Source of the DNA: GWF2-33-9 sp964500435
GTDB lineage: Bacteria; Bacteroidota; Ignavibacteria; Kapaibacteriales; UBA2268
Length of the DNA: 64,000 nucleotides
Direction of reading: 5' to 3'
NCBI GenBank assembly: GCA_964500435.1
Contig: CAZCNL010000001.1
Coordinates: 1 to 64,000, forward strand
The translations under genes and the position numbers were made by a program. Numbering within the stretch: the first letter of the stretch is position 1; each line of letters opens with the position of its first letter. Positions 18,050 through 26,127 of this stretch are shown in pieces. The notes beneath the pieces are model-generated. The model did no database searches and had not been told where the DNA came from. It saw only the letters and a list, made by a program, of their open reading frames with translations.

Positions 18050-18406
18050 TTAATTTTTAATATTGAAAATATCTTCGATTGCTTTTACATAACCTTCTTT
18101 CGGCATTGCTCCTATTGCCATACGAGGTTGACCATCTTTTGGGCAGAAAAGAACAGAAGGGATTGAACGAATACCGAAAACAGCAGCTAATTCTTGCTGG
18201 TCTTCAGTATCAATTTTGTAAATATTGACCTTACCTGCATATTCTTTTGATAGTTCTTCCATTATTGGTGCAATTGCTTTACAAGGTGCGCACCAATCAG
18301 CATAGAAGTCTATAATACAAGGTAATTCGCCTTGAAAATTCCATTCTTCATTTGTTTCATAGTTGAAAACTTTTTCTAAAAATGTTTCTTTAGTTAGAAA
18401 CTCCAT
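18050..18406 (-). CDS. trxA: Thioredoxin
   Basis: 118 residues with the thioredoxin fold. The active site is WCAPC (Cys39 and Cys42), preceded by IIDFYAD, with the cis-proline loop SIPSVLF near 79-85. No signal peptide, so it is cytoplasmic. The start is supported by AAGGAG with seven bases to ATG on the minus strand. It is the first gene of a three-gene operon with DUF6132 and DUF1858. CAPC rather than CGPC shifts the pair's redox potential in some thioredoxins. Confidence 0.93.
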   Translation of the reverse strand: MEFLTKETFLEKVFNYETNEEWNFQGELPCIIDFYADWCAPCKAIAPIMEELSKEYAGKVNIYKIDTEDQQELAAVFGIRSIPSVLFCPKDGQPRMAIGAMPKEGYVKAIEDIFNIKN

Positions 18407-18535
18407 ATTAACTCCTTAAAAAAATATATTACTTAGTAGTAATATAAACGTTTGTCAATAATATTTATTTGAATTAATTTACAAATATTTAATGAAATTA
18501 TTAAATCGTTCATATATTGTTCTGGATTCTATAGT

Positions 18536-18563
18536 AAAACTGCTCCAATTAGGAGCAGTTTTT
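18536..18563 (-). terminator. Rho-independent terminator of the cytochrome operon
   Basis: An 11-bp stem (18536-18546 with 18552-18562), core ACTGCTCC/GGAGCAGT, has a five-base AATTA loop and flanking A/T runs. It lies just after the stop of the cytochrome b/NapC fusion at 18572. Confidence 0.85.
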
Positions 18564-18571
18564 GATTGTAA

Positions 18572-20761
18572 TTATTTAGTTTCTAAGACAGTGTTTTTAG
18601 GTCGTGCAGCGTGACAATCTGGACACATGCGTGATTTTACGAATTTGTCCATACCACCAGGATGAATAAATTCTTGGTCTTTTGCAAAAACAAGTTCTTG
18701 ATTTGGTGGTTGCTGAGAAATTATAGAATGGCAAGTGTTGCAATCTGCACTTATAACTTTACCTTCGGGACTGACGTGTTTACCATCGTGGCAGCGGAAA
18801 CAACCTTTAGAATACATATGACCAATGTTATTTGGATATGCTCGCCAACTTACTTTCATATTTGGGAAATAATTGCGGGAGAATATTTCAGTAACACTTT
18901 TTACAGCTTGTTCGAATCCCTTTTTGTTTTCTATTAAAACGTTTGGATAGTAATTGCTATAAAAATTATACATATATTTTGAAATATCTCGATAGGCATT
19001 TTTTTGGTCGATAGCATTGGATTCTAAAGTTTGCACAGCCATATTTTTAATATAAGGAATTGACCTATCAATTTTATTGTACGTTAAGTATGTATTTACA
19101 ATTTTATTTGGTATTCTATAATTATGAGCTGGTCTATTATGGCAGTCAATGCAATCAAATTTTCTAATTGCATCTGTACGAAGAATCGAATCATTCATTT
19201 TGAATTTACTATCCGTGCTTGTGTAATAAGTTTCTTTACCAGTTTGACGGTTTCGAACTCTAACCCAAGGAATGATTTGTCTTTTGTAATCCGTTGCGTA
19301 ATATGAAATTTCATTTTCTATATACATTTTCCAATGAATTCCACTTTTGTTACTTGATTCTGAACTTCCACCACCAATTTTAAGTAACATTGATATTTTA
19401 TAATTTGAATTTTTCTCATCAGAAGTAAAAAAATCAAAATCAACTTTCTTTTCGGCATAAAATTGATTTGGCCAATGGCATTGTTCGCAAGTTTCTGGTG
19501 ATGGTCTTAAATCATGGACTGGTGTTTGTATTGGTCTTGAGTACAAGTTGAATGATACTGAAAGTAATTGATATGAACCTGAAATCTTTGATTTGACAAA
19601 CCAACCTGCTCCAGGACCAATATGGCATTTTACACAATGTACACGTGAGTGGACATTATTTTGATATGCTGTGTATTCAGGTTCCATCACTGAATGACAG
19701 ACTGTACCGCAAAATTCGTCAGTTTCCATATAATCATATGCTTTGAAACTACCGTATATCGTAGAAACAAGTAAAATCAATGTCCCCAGAGTAAAAACAA
19801 CAACAGCTGCTTGGTGTTTTGGATTATTCAAATCTAAAATTGGAAGTCTCTTTTCTTTTTCGTTTTGATTTAAAAGTAACCTTCTATTTTCTCGGAACGC
19901 ACCAAAAATTATTAAAAATACACCAATTCCAAGTACAGTAGGAAGTGCAACAAAAGTAACTAAGCCTGTGTAAGCATTTGTGCTTGTCGAGAGCAATTCA
20001 ACAACAATCATCACTAAAATTGCTAAGAAGGAGATTGCTGCAATTAAACTACCAGTAATTGTTATAGGATTATATAAAATAATAGGAAGCGTTCGTTTGT
20101 TTTCATTTAATTTTTTCTCAGTTTCTATTGCAATGCTTGTTTCGTCCTCGTGGGACAGATGCCAACCTGTAATTATTGTTTTGTAAAGTTCACCTACAGT
20201 ATGACCTGTAGTACCCAAATAAATGTGCACAAATAAAAACAAAATTAAAGCAAAACCAGTAATTGTATGTAATAATGCCATTGGCCATACACCACCCATA
20301 CCAAAGAAGTTATCAGGAGCATATTCCGGGAACATTAATGCCCATCCGGAAATCACAATTATTGGTAAAAGCAAATACATTATACTTAAGTATCCGAGTT
20401 GTTGTAACGGATTGAACTTTGAATCTTCGTTTACATTGAATGGGTGTGGTTCTTGGTTAAATATACCTAATAAGTAGTATTTTGCTTGCAGTAATATTCT
20501 TTTTTTTAAGCCTTTTAATTTTGGAATATAATATTTATAATTTCCAGAAATTATATTAAAAATGAAAAAATAAAGATAATTAAGAGTGAGTAATATTCCA
20601 CTTATATTATGTGTTAGGACTGAAACTTGAAAGGGGAATAGTAAAGCATTATCAGCCGAAAAATGTAAACTTACACCTGTTAAAATAAGTAGTATAAATA
20701 ATGTTGCATTTATGATGTGCCAAATTCTAAGCCATAGTGGATATAAATATATTTTATGCAT
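18572..20761 (-). CDS. Cytochrome b / NapC-NirT multiheme cytochrome c fusion
   Basis: 729 residues. A cytochrome b561-type module (1-200) has four helices and paired heme ligands at His15, His51 and two histidines near 165 and 178. Two more helices precede a NapC/NirT anchor helix near 325. The extracytoplasmic part carries seven heme c sites: CGTVCH (a CX3CH form), CVKCH, CEQCH, CIDCH, CFRCH, CNTCH and CPDCH. It is predicted to oxidise menaquinol in the inner membrane and pass electrons to periplasmic cytochromes, like CbcL-type quinol oxidoreductases. It is the last gene of the operon; AAGGAG precedes the start. Confidence 0.88.
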   Translation of the reverse strand: MHKIYLYPLWLRIWHIINATLFILLILTGVSLHFSADNALLFPFQVSVLTHNISGILLTLNYLYFFIFNIISGNYKYYIPKLKGLKKRILLQAKYYLLGIFNQEPHPFNVNEDSKFNPLQQLGYLSIMYLLLPIIVISGWALMFPEYAPDNFFGMGGVWPMALLHTITGFALILFLFVHIYLGTTGHTVGELYKTIITGWHLSHEDETSIAIETEKKLNENKRTLPIILYNPITITGSLIAAISFLAILVMIVVELLSTSTNAYTGLVTFVALPTVLGIGVFLIIFGAFRENRRLLLNQNEKEKRLPILDLNNPKHQAAVVVFTLGTLILLVSTIYGSFKAYDYMETDEFCGTVCHSVMEPEYTAYQNNVHSRVHCVKCHIGPGAGWFVKSKISGSYQLLSVSFNLYSRPIQTPVHDLRPSPETCEQCHWPNQFYAEKKVDFDFFTSDEKNSNYKISMLLKIGGGSSESSNKSGIHWKMYIENEISYYATDYKRQIIPWVRVRNRQTGKETYYTSTDSKFKMNDSILRTDAIRKFDCIDCHNRPAHNYRIPNKIVNTYLTYNKIDRSIPYIKNMAVQTLESNAIDQKNAYRDISKYMYNFYSNYYPNVLIENKKGFEQAVKSVTEIFSRNYFPNMKVSWRAYPNNIGHMYSKGCFRCHDGKHVSPEGKVISADCNTCHSIISQQPPNQELVFAKDQEFIHPGGMDKFVKSRMCPDCHAARPKNTVLETK

Positions 20762-20764
20762 AGA

Positions 20765-22219
20765 TTAACTCCTTCTGAAATACCATCTCATAAGTCCGTG
20801 AAAGAAAATACCGATTATTACTACTGCAAATGCCATAATTGCAAATGAATCTAAGAAAACATTTCTTGTAGTACCAACTACATAGGCATCACTCAATAGA
20901 GTTCCATTAATAAAACCATATTTTTCTCTTGATTGAGATTTTTCATGTTTATATAATTTTGAAAGTAATACTGAATTTTTTGAATGACATTCCTCGCATT
21001 TTTTGATGACTTTATCTGGTGGCAATAAGTTGTGCGATAAATTTGGTGGAGCATAAGAAGAGTGACAATCAACGCAACGGACTGTTTCATTATGTTTTTT
21101 TAACGAAGGAAGCCATTCGTGAGCTTTATTAAAAGTTTGGATGCCGTATTTACTCATTAACTGGTCATCTGCATGGCATTTAATACAATAAACCATTTTA
21201 GTTTTAACAGCAGCATCTGGGTTTATTCTGTTATCAGTGAACATTTTCAAAGGAACTTCTACAACTTTGCTGATGTTATGTTCTCCGTGACAAAAAGTAC
21301 AAGTAGGTGCATCTTTAACACCTTTTGACAATGCAACTCCATGAACACTTAATTTATATTCTTGTGCAATACCAGGATGACATTGGGAACAAACATTTGC
21401 CACATTGAATTGATTAATTCGTGAGGTTGCTGAACTTTGTTTTTCCAAATCATGAGTTCCGTGACAATCCGTGCAAATTGCTGCACTGGAATTTCCACGT
21501 GCTAAAGCCAATCCATGTGAACTTTTATCGTAATCTATCAAAGATTTAGAGAATTTCGTAGTTTTAGTTTTATCATTTAAGTGGCAAGATAAGCATAATT
21601 TTTCTTGATTCTTTTTTAATGTAACTTTATCCAATTTCCAATTTGTTGTCAATGCATAGCTATGGCAAAAAATACAAGTTGGTGCATTAGGATTATTTTT
21701 TTGGAGTTGTACCATATGAACAGATTTCATATGCTGTTCTTTTTCACGAACGTGACATTTGCCACAATAATTTATGGAATTTGCAAAATTAATAGGGGAG
21801 GAAGGACTATCTTTTGTTCGAATTTCATGTGTGCCGTGGCAACCTTTGCAATTAACATCTGGAGTTCCGTTGATTCCATTTGCTTGTGCTAATTGAGGAT
21901 GGAATATGTGTTTATCAAGAGGTGCTGTGTGGCAACTTTTGCAATTTATTGGTTCTATTTTTGCTTTATGTGGAATATCATCTGGATTAAAACCTTTATG
22001 GCAATCAACGCACTTTAATTTCCCATGCGCAGATTGTAAAAAAGTATTCTTTTTTACAGAAATAGAAACCTCTTTTCCGTTCTTTTCCATTGTCATATCT
22101 GGCTCACCGTGGCAATCAAGGCAAACTTGATTATTTTGTGCTTTGGTTCCAGAAATATTTGACAAGATAAAAAACGAAAGTATTAAGATATAATTTATAA
22201 ATAGTTTAAAATTTTTCAT
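20765..22219 (-). CDS. 13-heme cytochrome c with C-terminal membrane anchor
   Basis: 484 residues with a signal peptide (1-27), thirteen CxxCH motifs (first CLDCH, last CEECH) and one C-terminal helix (about 455-477, then RWYFRRS). Several CxxCH sites are followed by GTH or GEH, and additional histidines between them can serve as sixth ligands, the pattern of bis-His low-potential hemes. The tail anchors it on the periplasmic face of the inner membrane. It is a plausible electron-storage or relay wire between the NapC-like quinol oxidase and the outer-membrane proteins. The stop is three bases before the cytochrome b/NapC start. Confidence 0.9.
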   Translation of the reverse strand: MKNFKLFINYILILSFFILSNISGTKAQNNQVCLDCHGEPDMTMEKNGKEVSISVKKNTFLQSAHGKLKCVDCHKGFNPDDIPHKAKIEPINCKSCHTAPLDKHIFHPQLAQANGINGTPDVNCKGCHGTHEIRTKDSPSSPINFANSINYCGKCHVREKEQHMKSVHMVQLQKNNPNAPTCIFCHSYALTTNWKLDKVTLKKNQEKLCLSCHLNDKTKTTKFSKSLIDYDKSSHGLALARGNSSAAICTDCHGTHDLEKQSSATSRINQFNVANVCSQCHPGIAQEYKLSVHGVALSKGVKDAPTCTFCHGEHNISKVVEVPLKMFTDNRINPDAAVKTKMVYCIKCHADDQLMSKYGIQTFNKAHEWLPSLKKHNETVRCVDCHSSYAPPNLSHNLLPPDKVIKKCEECHSKNSVLLSKLYKHEKSQSREKYGFINGTLLSDAYVVGTTRNVFLDSFAIMAFAVVIIGIFFHGLMRWYFRRS

Positions 22220-22253
22220 TTTTTTACCTAGAATTTATTTAAAATTTTCAAAA

Positions 22254-22296
22254 TAAAAGGCTGCCGAAACTTTAGAAAAGCTGACAGCCTGTTATT
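22254..22296 (-). terminator. Possible internal terminator or attenuator
   Basis: On the minus strand AGGCTG (22285-22290) pairs with CAGCCT (22258-22263), with an inner AAAG/CTTT pairing. The run TTTTATTTT follows at once. It lies between the monoheme cytochrome (stop 22315) and the 13-heme gene (start 22219). It may partly stop transcription so that the small cytochromes are made in excess. Confidence 0.5.
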
Positions 22297-22314
22297 TTTA
22301 TACTAAATGCAAAA

Positions 22315-22656
22315 CTATTCTTGTTTTTTTAATGTTTGTAACCATTCAACAAGTGTTGTAAGCTCTGCATCATCACCTTTGAACTTGATTGCATGTTTTT
22401 TGCTGTCAATCGATTCTTCTTTCATCAGGAATTTTTTCAAGAACTCATTCTCTAACTTCATATTACCAACATCGGACAAATCAGGATATTTACCTCCTGG
22501 TACTTTTGATTCAATGCCCTGTGAAGCAATACTGTGGCATTGATTACATTTGTTGTTTAAAAATATATCTTTGCCTGTTACTGCTTCACCGGCGGTTAAT
22601 GCAAATGTTAGAGAACCAAGAGCTGCGACTGCTATTACGATTTTATTAATATTCAT
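22315..22656 (-). CDS. Monoheme cytochrome c (copy 2)
   Basis: 113 residues: a signal peptide (1-22) and a small class I-like cytochrome c. It has one CNQCH heme site near 38-42 and a Met-containing C-terminal half (NMKLENEFLKKFLMKEE), which can supply the distal ligand. It is a soluble periplasmic electron shuttle by pattern. It is a clear paralogue of the next gene upstream: the shared frame is GKDIF..KCN.CHSI.SQGI.SK...YPDLS..G, and both end in LTTLV.WL.TLK. An AAGGAAG site precedes the ATG. Confidence 0.9.
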   Translation of the reverse strand: MNINKIVIAVAALGSLTFALTAGEAVTGKDIFLNNKCNQCHSIASQGIESKVPGGKYPDLSDVGNMKLENEFLKKFLMKEESIDSKKHAIKFKGDDAELTTLVEWLQTLKKQE

Positions 22657-22686
22657 TAAAACTTCCTTCCCAAAAAATAAAAAATA

Positions 22687-23019
22687 TTATTTCAAAGTAT
22701 TTAACCAATTAACCAAAGTGGTTAATTCTTCATCTGTACCTTTGAATTTTACAGCATGGTTTTTGTCATTAATTTTTTCTTCTTTCAAAAGATATTTTTT
22801 TAATGTTGCATTTGCAATATTTTTCTCGCCCATTTTTGACAGATCAGGATATTTGTCTGCTTGTTTAGATGTAATTCCTTGTGATGTGATTGAATGGCAA
22901 GTGTTGCATTTTGCATCTGTAAAAATATCTTTACCTGTTTTTGGTGTTTGAGCATAAACTACACCAATTAAAAGGAAAGAAGCTAATAATGTTACGAAAA
23001 TTGATTTTGATGATTTCAT
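22687..23019 (-). CDS. Monoheme cytochrome c (copy 1)
   Basis: 110 residues: signal peptide (1-23), one CNTCH heme site near 40-44, and the same C-terminal core as the adjacent copy (LTTLVNWLNTLK). It is a periplasmic shuttle candidate between Rieske or inner-membrane donors and multiheme acceptors. A strong GGAGG precedes the start (TTATCGGAGGATAAAATG on the minus strand). The two copies are separated by 30 bases. They differ in surface charge and length, so they may interact with different partners. Confidence 0.9.
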   Translation of the reverse strand: MKSSKSIFVTLLASFLLIGVVYAQTPKTGKDIFTDAKCNTCHSITSQGITSKQADKYPDLSKMGEKNIANATLKKYLLKEEKINDKNHAVKFKGTDEELTTLVNWLNTLK

Positions 23020-23050
23020 TTTATCCTCCGATAAAAAAAGTTAAACAATC

Positions 23051-23533
23051 TTAAATTTTAATTTCTAATGTTTTATTTACAGGGTCAAAATAACCTACTT
23101 CAAAACTTGGTAATGTAAAACCAGGAAATGGACCAGCGACATATTTACCATCGACCGAGGAATATGCATTTGGGTGACATGGGCAATCAATTGTTGCCTC
23201 TGAATCTGACGGTAAGTTTACGGGACAACCTTGATGTGGACATATTGTATCAAAAACTTTAAATGTATCGTCTTGATGGTGCACGATTATAATGTCATTT
23301 CCTTGATTTTTTCCATCAATTTTTAATTTCCTGACTCCACCTTTATTTAAAAGTTCGGGGTAAGGTGATAAATCCAATTTATAGAAATCTGAAGGTGGTG
23401 GGGGTAAGGTGACTGTCTCATTTTTATCACAACTTGTGATTAATTGTGGAATTGTCGTTACAACAACACCAGCACCAATTACTTTACCTGTATTGATAAT
23501 AAATTTTCTTCTTGATAATTCCTTTTTTTCCAT
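23051..23533 (-). CDS. Tat-exported Rieske [2Fe-2S] protein
   Basis: 160 residues from Met at 23533 (MEKKELSRRKFIINTG), with AAGGA eight bases upstream. A longer frame to 23581 overlaps the beta-barrel gene and spoils the Tat signal. The N-terminus has SRRKFI, a hydrophobic core and LITSC, so it is a Tat substrate and possibly a lipoprotein. The Rieske ligands are CPHQGC and CPCHPNAYS, binding the cluster by two Cys and two His. No cytochrome b of the bc1 type is adjacent. Its partner may instead be the b561-NapC fusion or the small cytochromes. Confidence 0.9.
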   Translation of the reverse strand: MEKKELSRRKFIINTGKVIGAGVVVTTIPQLITSCDKNETVTLPPPPSDFYKLDLSPYPELLNKGGVRKLKIDGKNQGNDIIIVHHQDDTFKVFDTICPHQGCPVNLPSDSEATIDCPCHPNAYSSVDGKYVAGPFPGFTLPSFEVGYFDPVNKTLEIKI

Positions 23534-23550
23534 CTTATTTTTCCTTTTTA

Positions 23551-24816
23551 TTAATAAAATAAATGTATTTGTAAAGTCCATTCAGAAAAATAACCTTCTA
23601 CATGTTCTCTGTCAACAACTCTGTATTCAGGTAGTAATGCAATATATGGGAGAACGAATAATTTTGTTCCCAAAACGTATTGTTTTGCATGATAACTTGT
23701 GTTTTGTGGTAAATAATCAGTGTTACCAATCTCATATCTTGCATATACATAAGCTGCATCTAATGGTTGATATGTTAATTCAAATGAAAAGTTATTTGTT
23801 GTTCTCAAATCTTGTTTTTTACTCCACATATACTCTGTTAACAATGAAAATTTGTCAACCATACCTATATTAAAGAACATATTTCCAATTGCATAATAAT
23901 TATTTGCAAAATATATGCCATTATCTGTTTTCAAAGGACTATTAATTACGAAAGAACCGCCAAAGAATGATGTGAAACCATAAAATTCAGGTGGATAAAA
24001 GGCCAATTTCATCACTGTGGACATTGTATTTCCGGAGACAACTGGAACTGTATTTCCTGTTTTACCTGGTAAAGTTAAATTATTCATTACTTTTGAATCA
24101 AACAAACCGATACTTGCTCCTAACCAAGGAATTGCTTGATAATCTAATTCAGCGCCCCATTCTGCGTAATCATCTGGTATTAAAAGGGATGAACGGCTTG
24201 CTCCAATAACTTGACGAACTAACAATGAATGGTCATCCCATTTTGTACCTATTTGCGGTTGGAAATAACCAATTCTTAATTCAGGAAGATAATCAGCGGG
24301 TTTGATTTTAACACTAAAGGCATACGGTTGTTGTCCTGGAAATCTCTTTAAATTTTCTATATCATATGCAAAATTATAAAAACCTTCGAGTTCAATGAAA
24401 TCTGCAGGTTTAATGCTTAAATAAGGATCTAATTGCATAATCATATTATCTCTTTTAGGTTGGCTAAGTACAGTGTCAGTCAAAGGTGGGTTTCTTTTTT
24501 GAATAACTTCTTGATAACCCCATCGTGCATCTTGCCATCTAAAATCAAGACCGTAAGTAATGATGCCATCTAATGCTTGATTTGTATTTTGTAAAAAGTC
24601 GAAAACTTTGCCTAAACCAATTTTGGATGGTTCAACTAATGCTGTTTGATTTCTTGACATCCAACCACCAAGGTTTCTCAATCCACCACCTTGATTGTTA
24701 ACATGACAATTTTGGCATTTTGTTCCGTATGATTGTAATATTGAATATTCCGGTCTGGATAGTAACGGATAAAATGTTACTGTTAACAAAATCAATAAAA
24801 GTAAATATCTTTTCAT
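23551..24816 (-). CDS. Outer-membrane beta-barrel with N-terminal CxxCH heme site
   Basis: 421 residues. A signal peptide (1-20) leads to one CQNCH site at residues 34-38. A long beta-rich domain of alternating aromatic and hydrophobic strands then runs to a terminal Tyr (WTLQIHLFY), as in porins. I infer an outer-membrane barrel of roughly 16 or more strands with a periplasmic heme c plug or entry domain. Its position between the surface-type hexaheme lipoprotein and the Rieske gene fits a porin-cytochrome conduit, though a single heme in the barrel protein is unusual. GAAGGAAG precedes the ATG. Confidence 0.75.
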   Translation of the reverse strand: MKRYLLLLILLTVTFYPLLSRPEYSILQSYGTKCQNCHVNNQGGGLRNLGGWMSRNQTALVEPSKIGLGKVFDFLQNTNQALDGIITYGLDFRWQDARWGYQEVIQKRNPPLTDTVLSQPKRDNMIMQLDPYLSIKPADFIELEGFYNFAYDIENLKRFPGQQPYAFSVKIKPADYLPELRIGYFQPQIGTKWDDHSLLVRQVIGASRSSLLIPDDYAEWGAELDYQAIPWLGASIGLFDSKVMNNLTLPGKTGNTVPVVSGNTMSTVMKLAFYPPEFYGFTSFFGGSFVINSPLKTDNGIYFANNYYAIGNMFFNIGMVDKFSLLTEYMWSKKQDLRTTNNFSFELTYQPLDAAYVYARYEIGNTDYLPQNTSYHAKQYVLGTKLFVLPYIALLPEYRVVDREHVEGYFSEWTLQIHLFY

Positions 24817-24905
24817 TGCTTCCTTCTTTTTTTGTTCAACAATTTATTTAAATTAATTCTTTTTAATCAACTGAAATAAATTGCTGGAATTTTATCTCTG
24901 CCCGT

Positions 24906-24931
24906 GGCTCGAGATTTTATTATCCCGAGCC
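24906..24931 (-). other. Intercistronic RNA hairpin in the cytochrome operon
   Basis: The minus-strand transcript folds GGCTCGGGAT / ATCTCGAGCC, a ten-pair stem with one G-U, around an AATAAA loop. No T-run follows, so it is not a classical terminator. It stands between the hexaheme lipoprotein and beta-barrel genes. It could protect the upstream message or set a processing point. Confidence 0.6.
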
Positions 24932-24952
24932 GGCAAGAATAAATATTGAGAA

Positions 24953-26044
24953 CTATTTTGTAATTTCAGCTAAAATGTTGTCCAAAATTGCTCTTGCATA
25001 TTTTGGATTATGAATACCATTACTTTTATCTTCTAATAAAACTTGGTATGCATACATTGCTGCTGCTTGATTTTGTGTAACAACTAATGGTTTTGAGCTT
25101 GATGCATTCCACAATCCAGTCGATGGGTTTCTCCATCCTTTTGCTACAAAAATTGAATCAGCTTTAGCTAAGTCAGCTTGGAAAGTTGAGAAGAATTTGT
25201 CTTTTTGGTCAAAGTTTGATGTAATTTCAGAGTGGCAAGCTTTGCAAGCTGTATAGTTCAAAACAGAACCATCTTCAGTAGCCATTCTGAAAGTATGACC
25301 GCCAACTGGTTCGCCATGAGCAACTGGACCTTCAGTCATATGACAATCAATACAACCATCTTTAAGCATAGTATGGAAATTACTTGTTGGAATTGTTGCT
25401 GGACCTTTTGGAATGAAAGCGATATTTGTTCCAAATACATTTGCAGCTGGACTATGGTGACCACCAAATCTTGCATCTGTTAATGTGTAATTATCAGATG
25501 AATTTACATCCACAGGTGTGGATACGGCTCTTGCTTGATGGCATTGAGCACAAATGTTACCCTTGCCAAAATCAGCTGTTTGTTTTGAACCCCTTGTTTC
25601 GTAGAACTTAACGGGATTTGTGTTAGTCAATGCCCAGTCTGTAGCATCGTATTTTGAGTGAATGTTGTGGCAAGTTCTGCAGTTGATTGTTGATGGTTCA
25701 GAGTAACCAGCTGTCGGTGCAGTGCCTGTCTTTAAATAGTCTAAGTAACCTTGATGTGTATGGCATTCAGCGCAACCAGCACGGTTTCCATAGATGTAAA
25801 TATCACCTGTTCCATGAACAGATAATGACCATTGCATTTGTTTTTCAAATAATGCAGTAGAATTATTGTGACAAACTCCACATTGTTCTGCCCCTGATGG
25901 ACCTGCTGGACCTTGTGGACCTTGCGGACCTGCTGGACCTGTTGCTCCATCTGCTCCCTTAGGACCTTCGCATGCTGAAAAAACTAATGCTAAAAAAAGA
26001 ACTGGTAAAAAAGCATTTCTTAAGATGTTAAGAAACTTATACAT
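24953..26044 (-). CDS. Collagen-stalked hexaheme cytochrome c lipoprotein
   Basis: 363 residues. The lipoprotein signal ends at Cys25. Glycine then occurs at every third position from 27 to 51, giving eight collagen-like G-x-y triplets rich in Pro and Gln. The cytochrome domain has six heme sites: CGVCH, CAECH, CRTCH, CAQCH, CIDCH and CKACH. The lipid anchor, stiff stalk and heme head suggest a cell-surface terminal reductase or electron-accepting cytochrome, possibly trimeric through the stalk. GGAGG lies four bases before ATG, a strong start. It is the first gene of the operon. Confidence 0.85.
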   Translation of the reverse strand: MYKFLNILRNAFLPVLFLALVFSACEGPKGADGATGPAGPQGPQGPAGPSGAEQCGVCHNNSTALFEKQMQWSLSVHGTGDIYIYGNRAGCAECHTHQGYLDYLKTGTAPTAGYSEPSTINCRTCHNIHSKYDATDWALTNTNPVKFYETRGSKQTADFGKGNICAQCHQARAVSTPVDVNSSDNYTLTDARFGGHHSPAANVFGTNIAFIPKGPATIPTSNFHTMLKDGCIDCHMTEGPVAHGEPVGGHTFRMATEDGSVLNYTACKACHSEITSNFDQKDKFFSTFQADLAKADSIFVAKGWRNPSTGLWNASSSKPLVVTQNQAAAMYAYQVLLEDKSNGIHNPKYARAILDNILAEITK

Positions 26045-26108
26045 ATTTCCTCCAAAGGAATTTTAAAAAATAAAAGAACTTCAAATCGAAATTAAAAAAT
26101 AAAAATGA

Positions 26109-26127
26109 ATTAACAAAATTTGTTAAT
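26109..26127. promoter_or_regulatory. 19-bp palindromic operator candidate
   Basis: ATTAACAAA and TTTGTTAAT flank a central A, a perfect 9+1+9 inverted repeat. It is 65-83 bases upstream of the operon's first ATG, a position suited to a regulator binding near a promoter. Confidence 0.5.

Noticed and set aside
22550..22951. Plus-strand open frame of 133 codons
   Set aside because: Antisense across both monoheme cytochrome genes; those carry CxxCH sites and good starts.
23534..23581. N-terminal extension of the Rieske gene
   Set aside because: Overlaps the beta-barrel gene and buries the Tat motif; the Met at 23533 has AAGGA upstream.
23409..23873. Plus-strand open frame of 154 codons
   Set aside because: Antisense to the Rieske and beta-barrel genes, which have signal peptides, motifs and Shine-Dalgarno sites.
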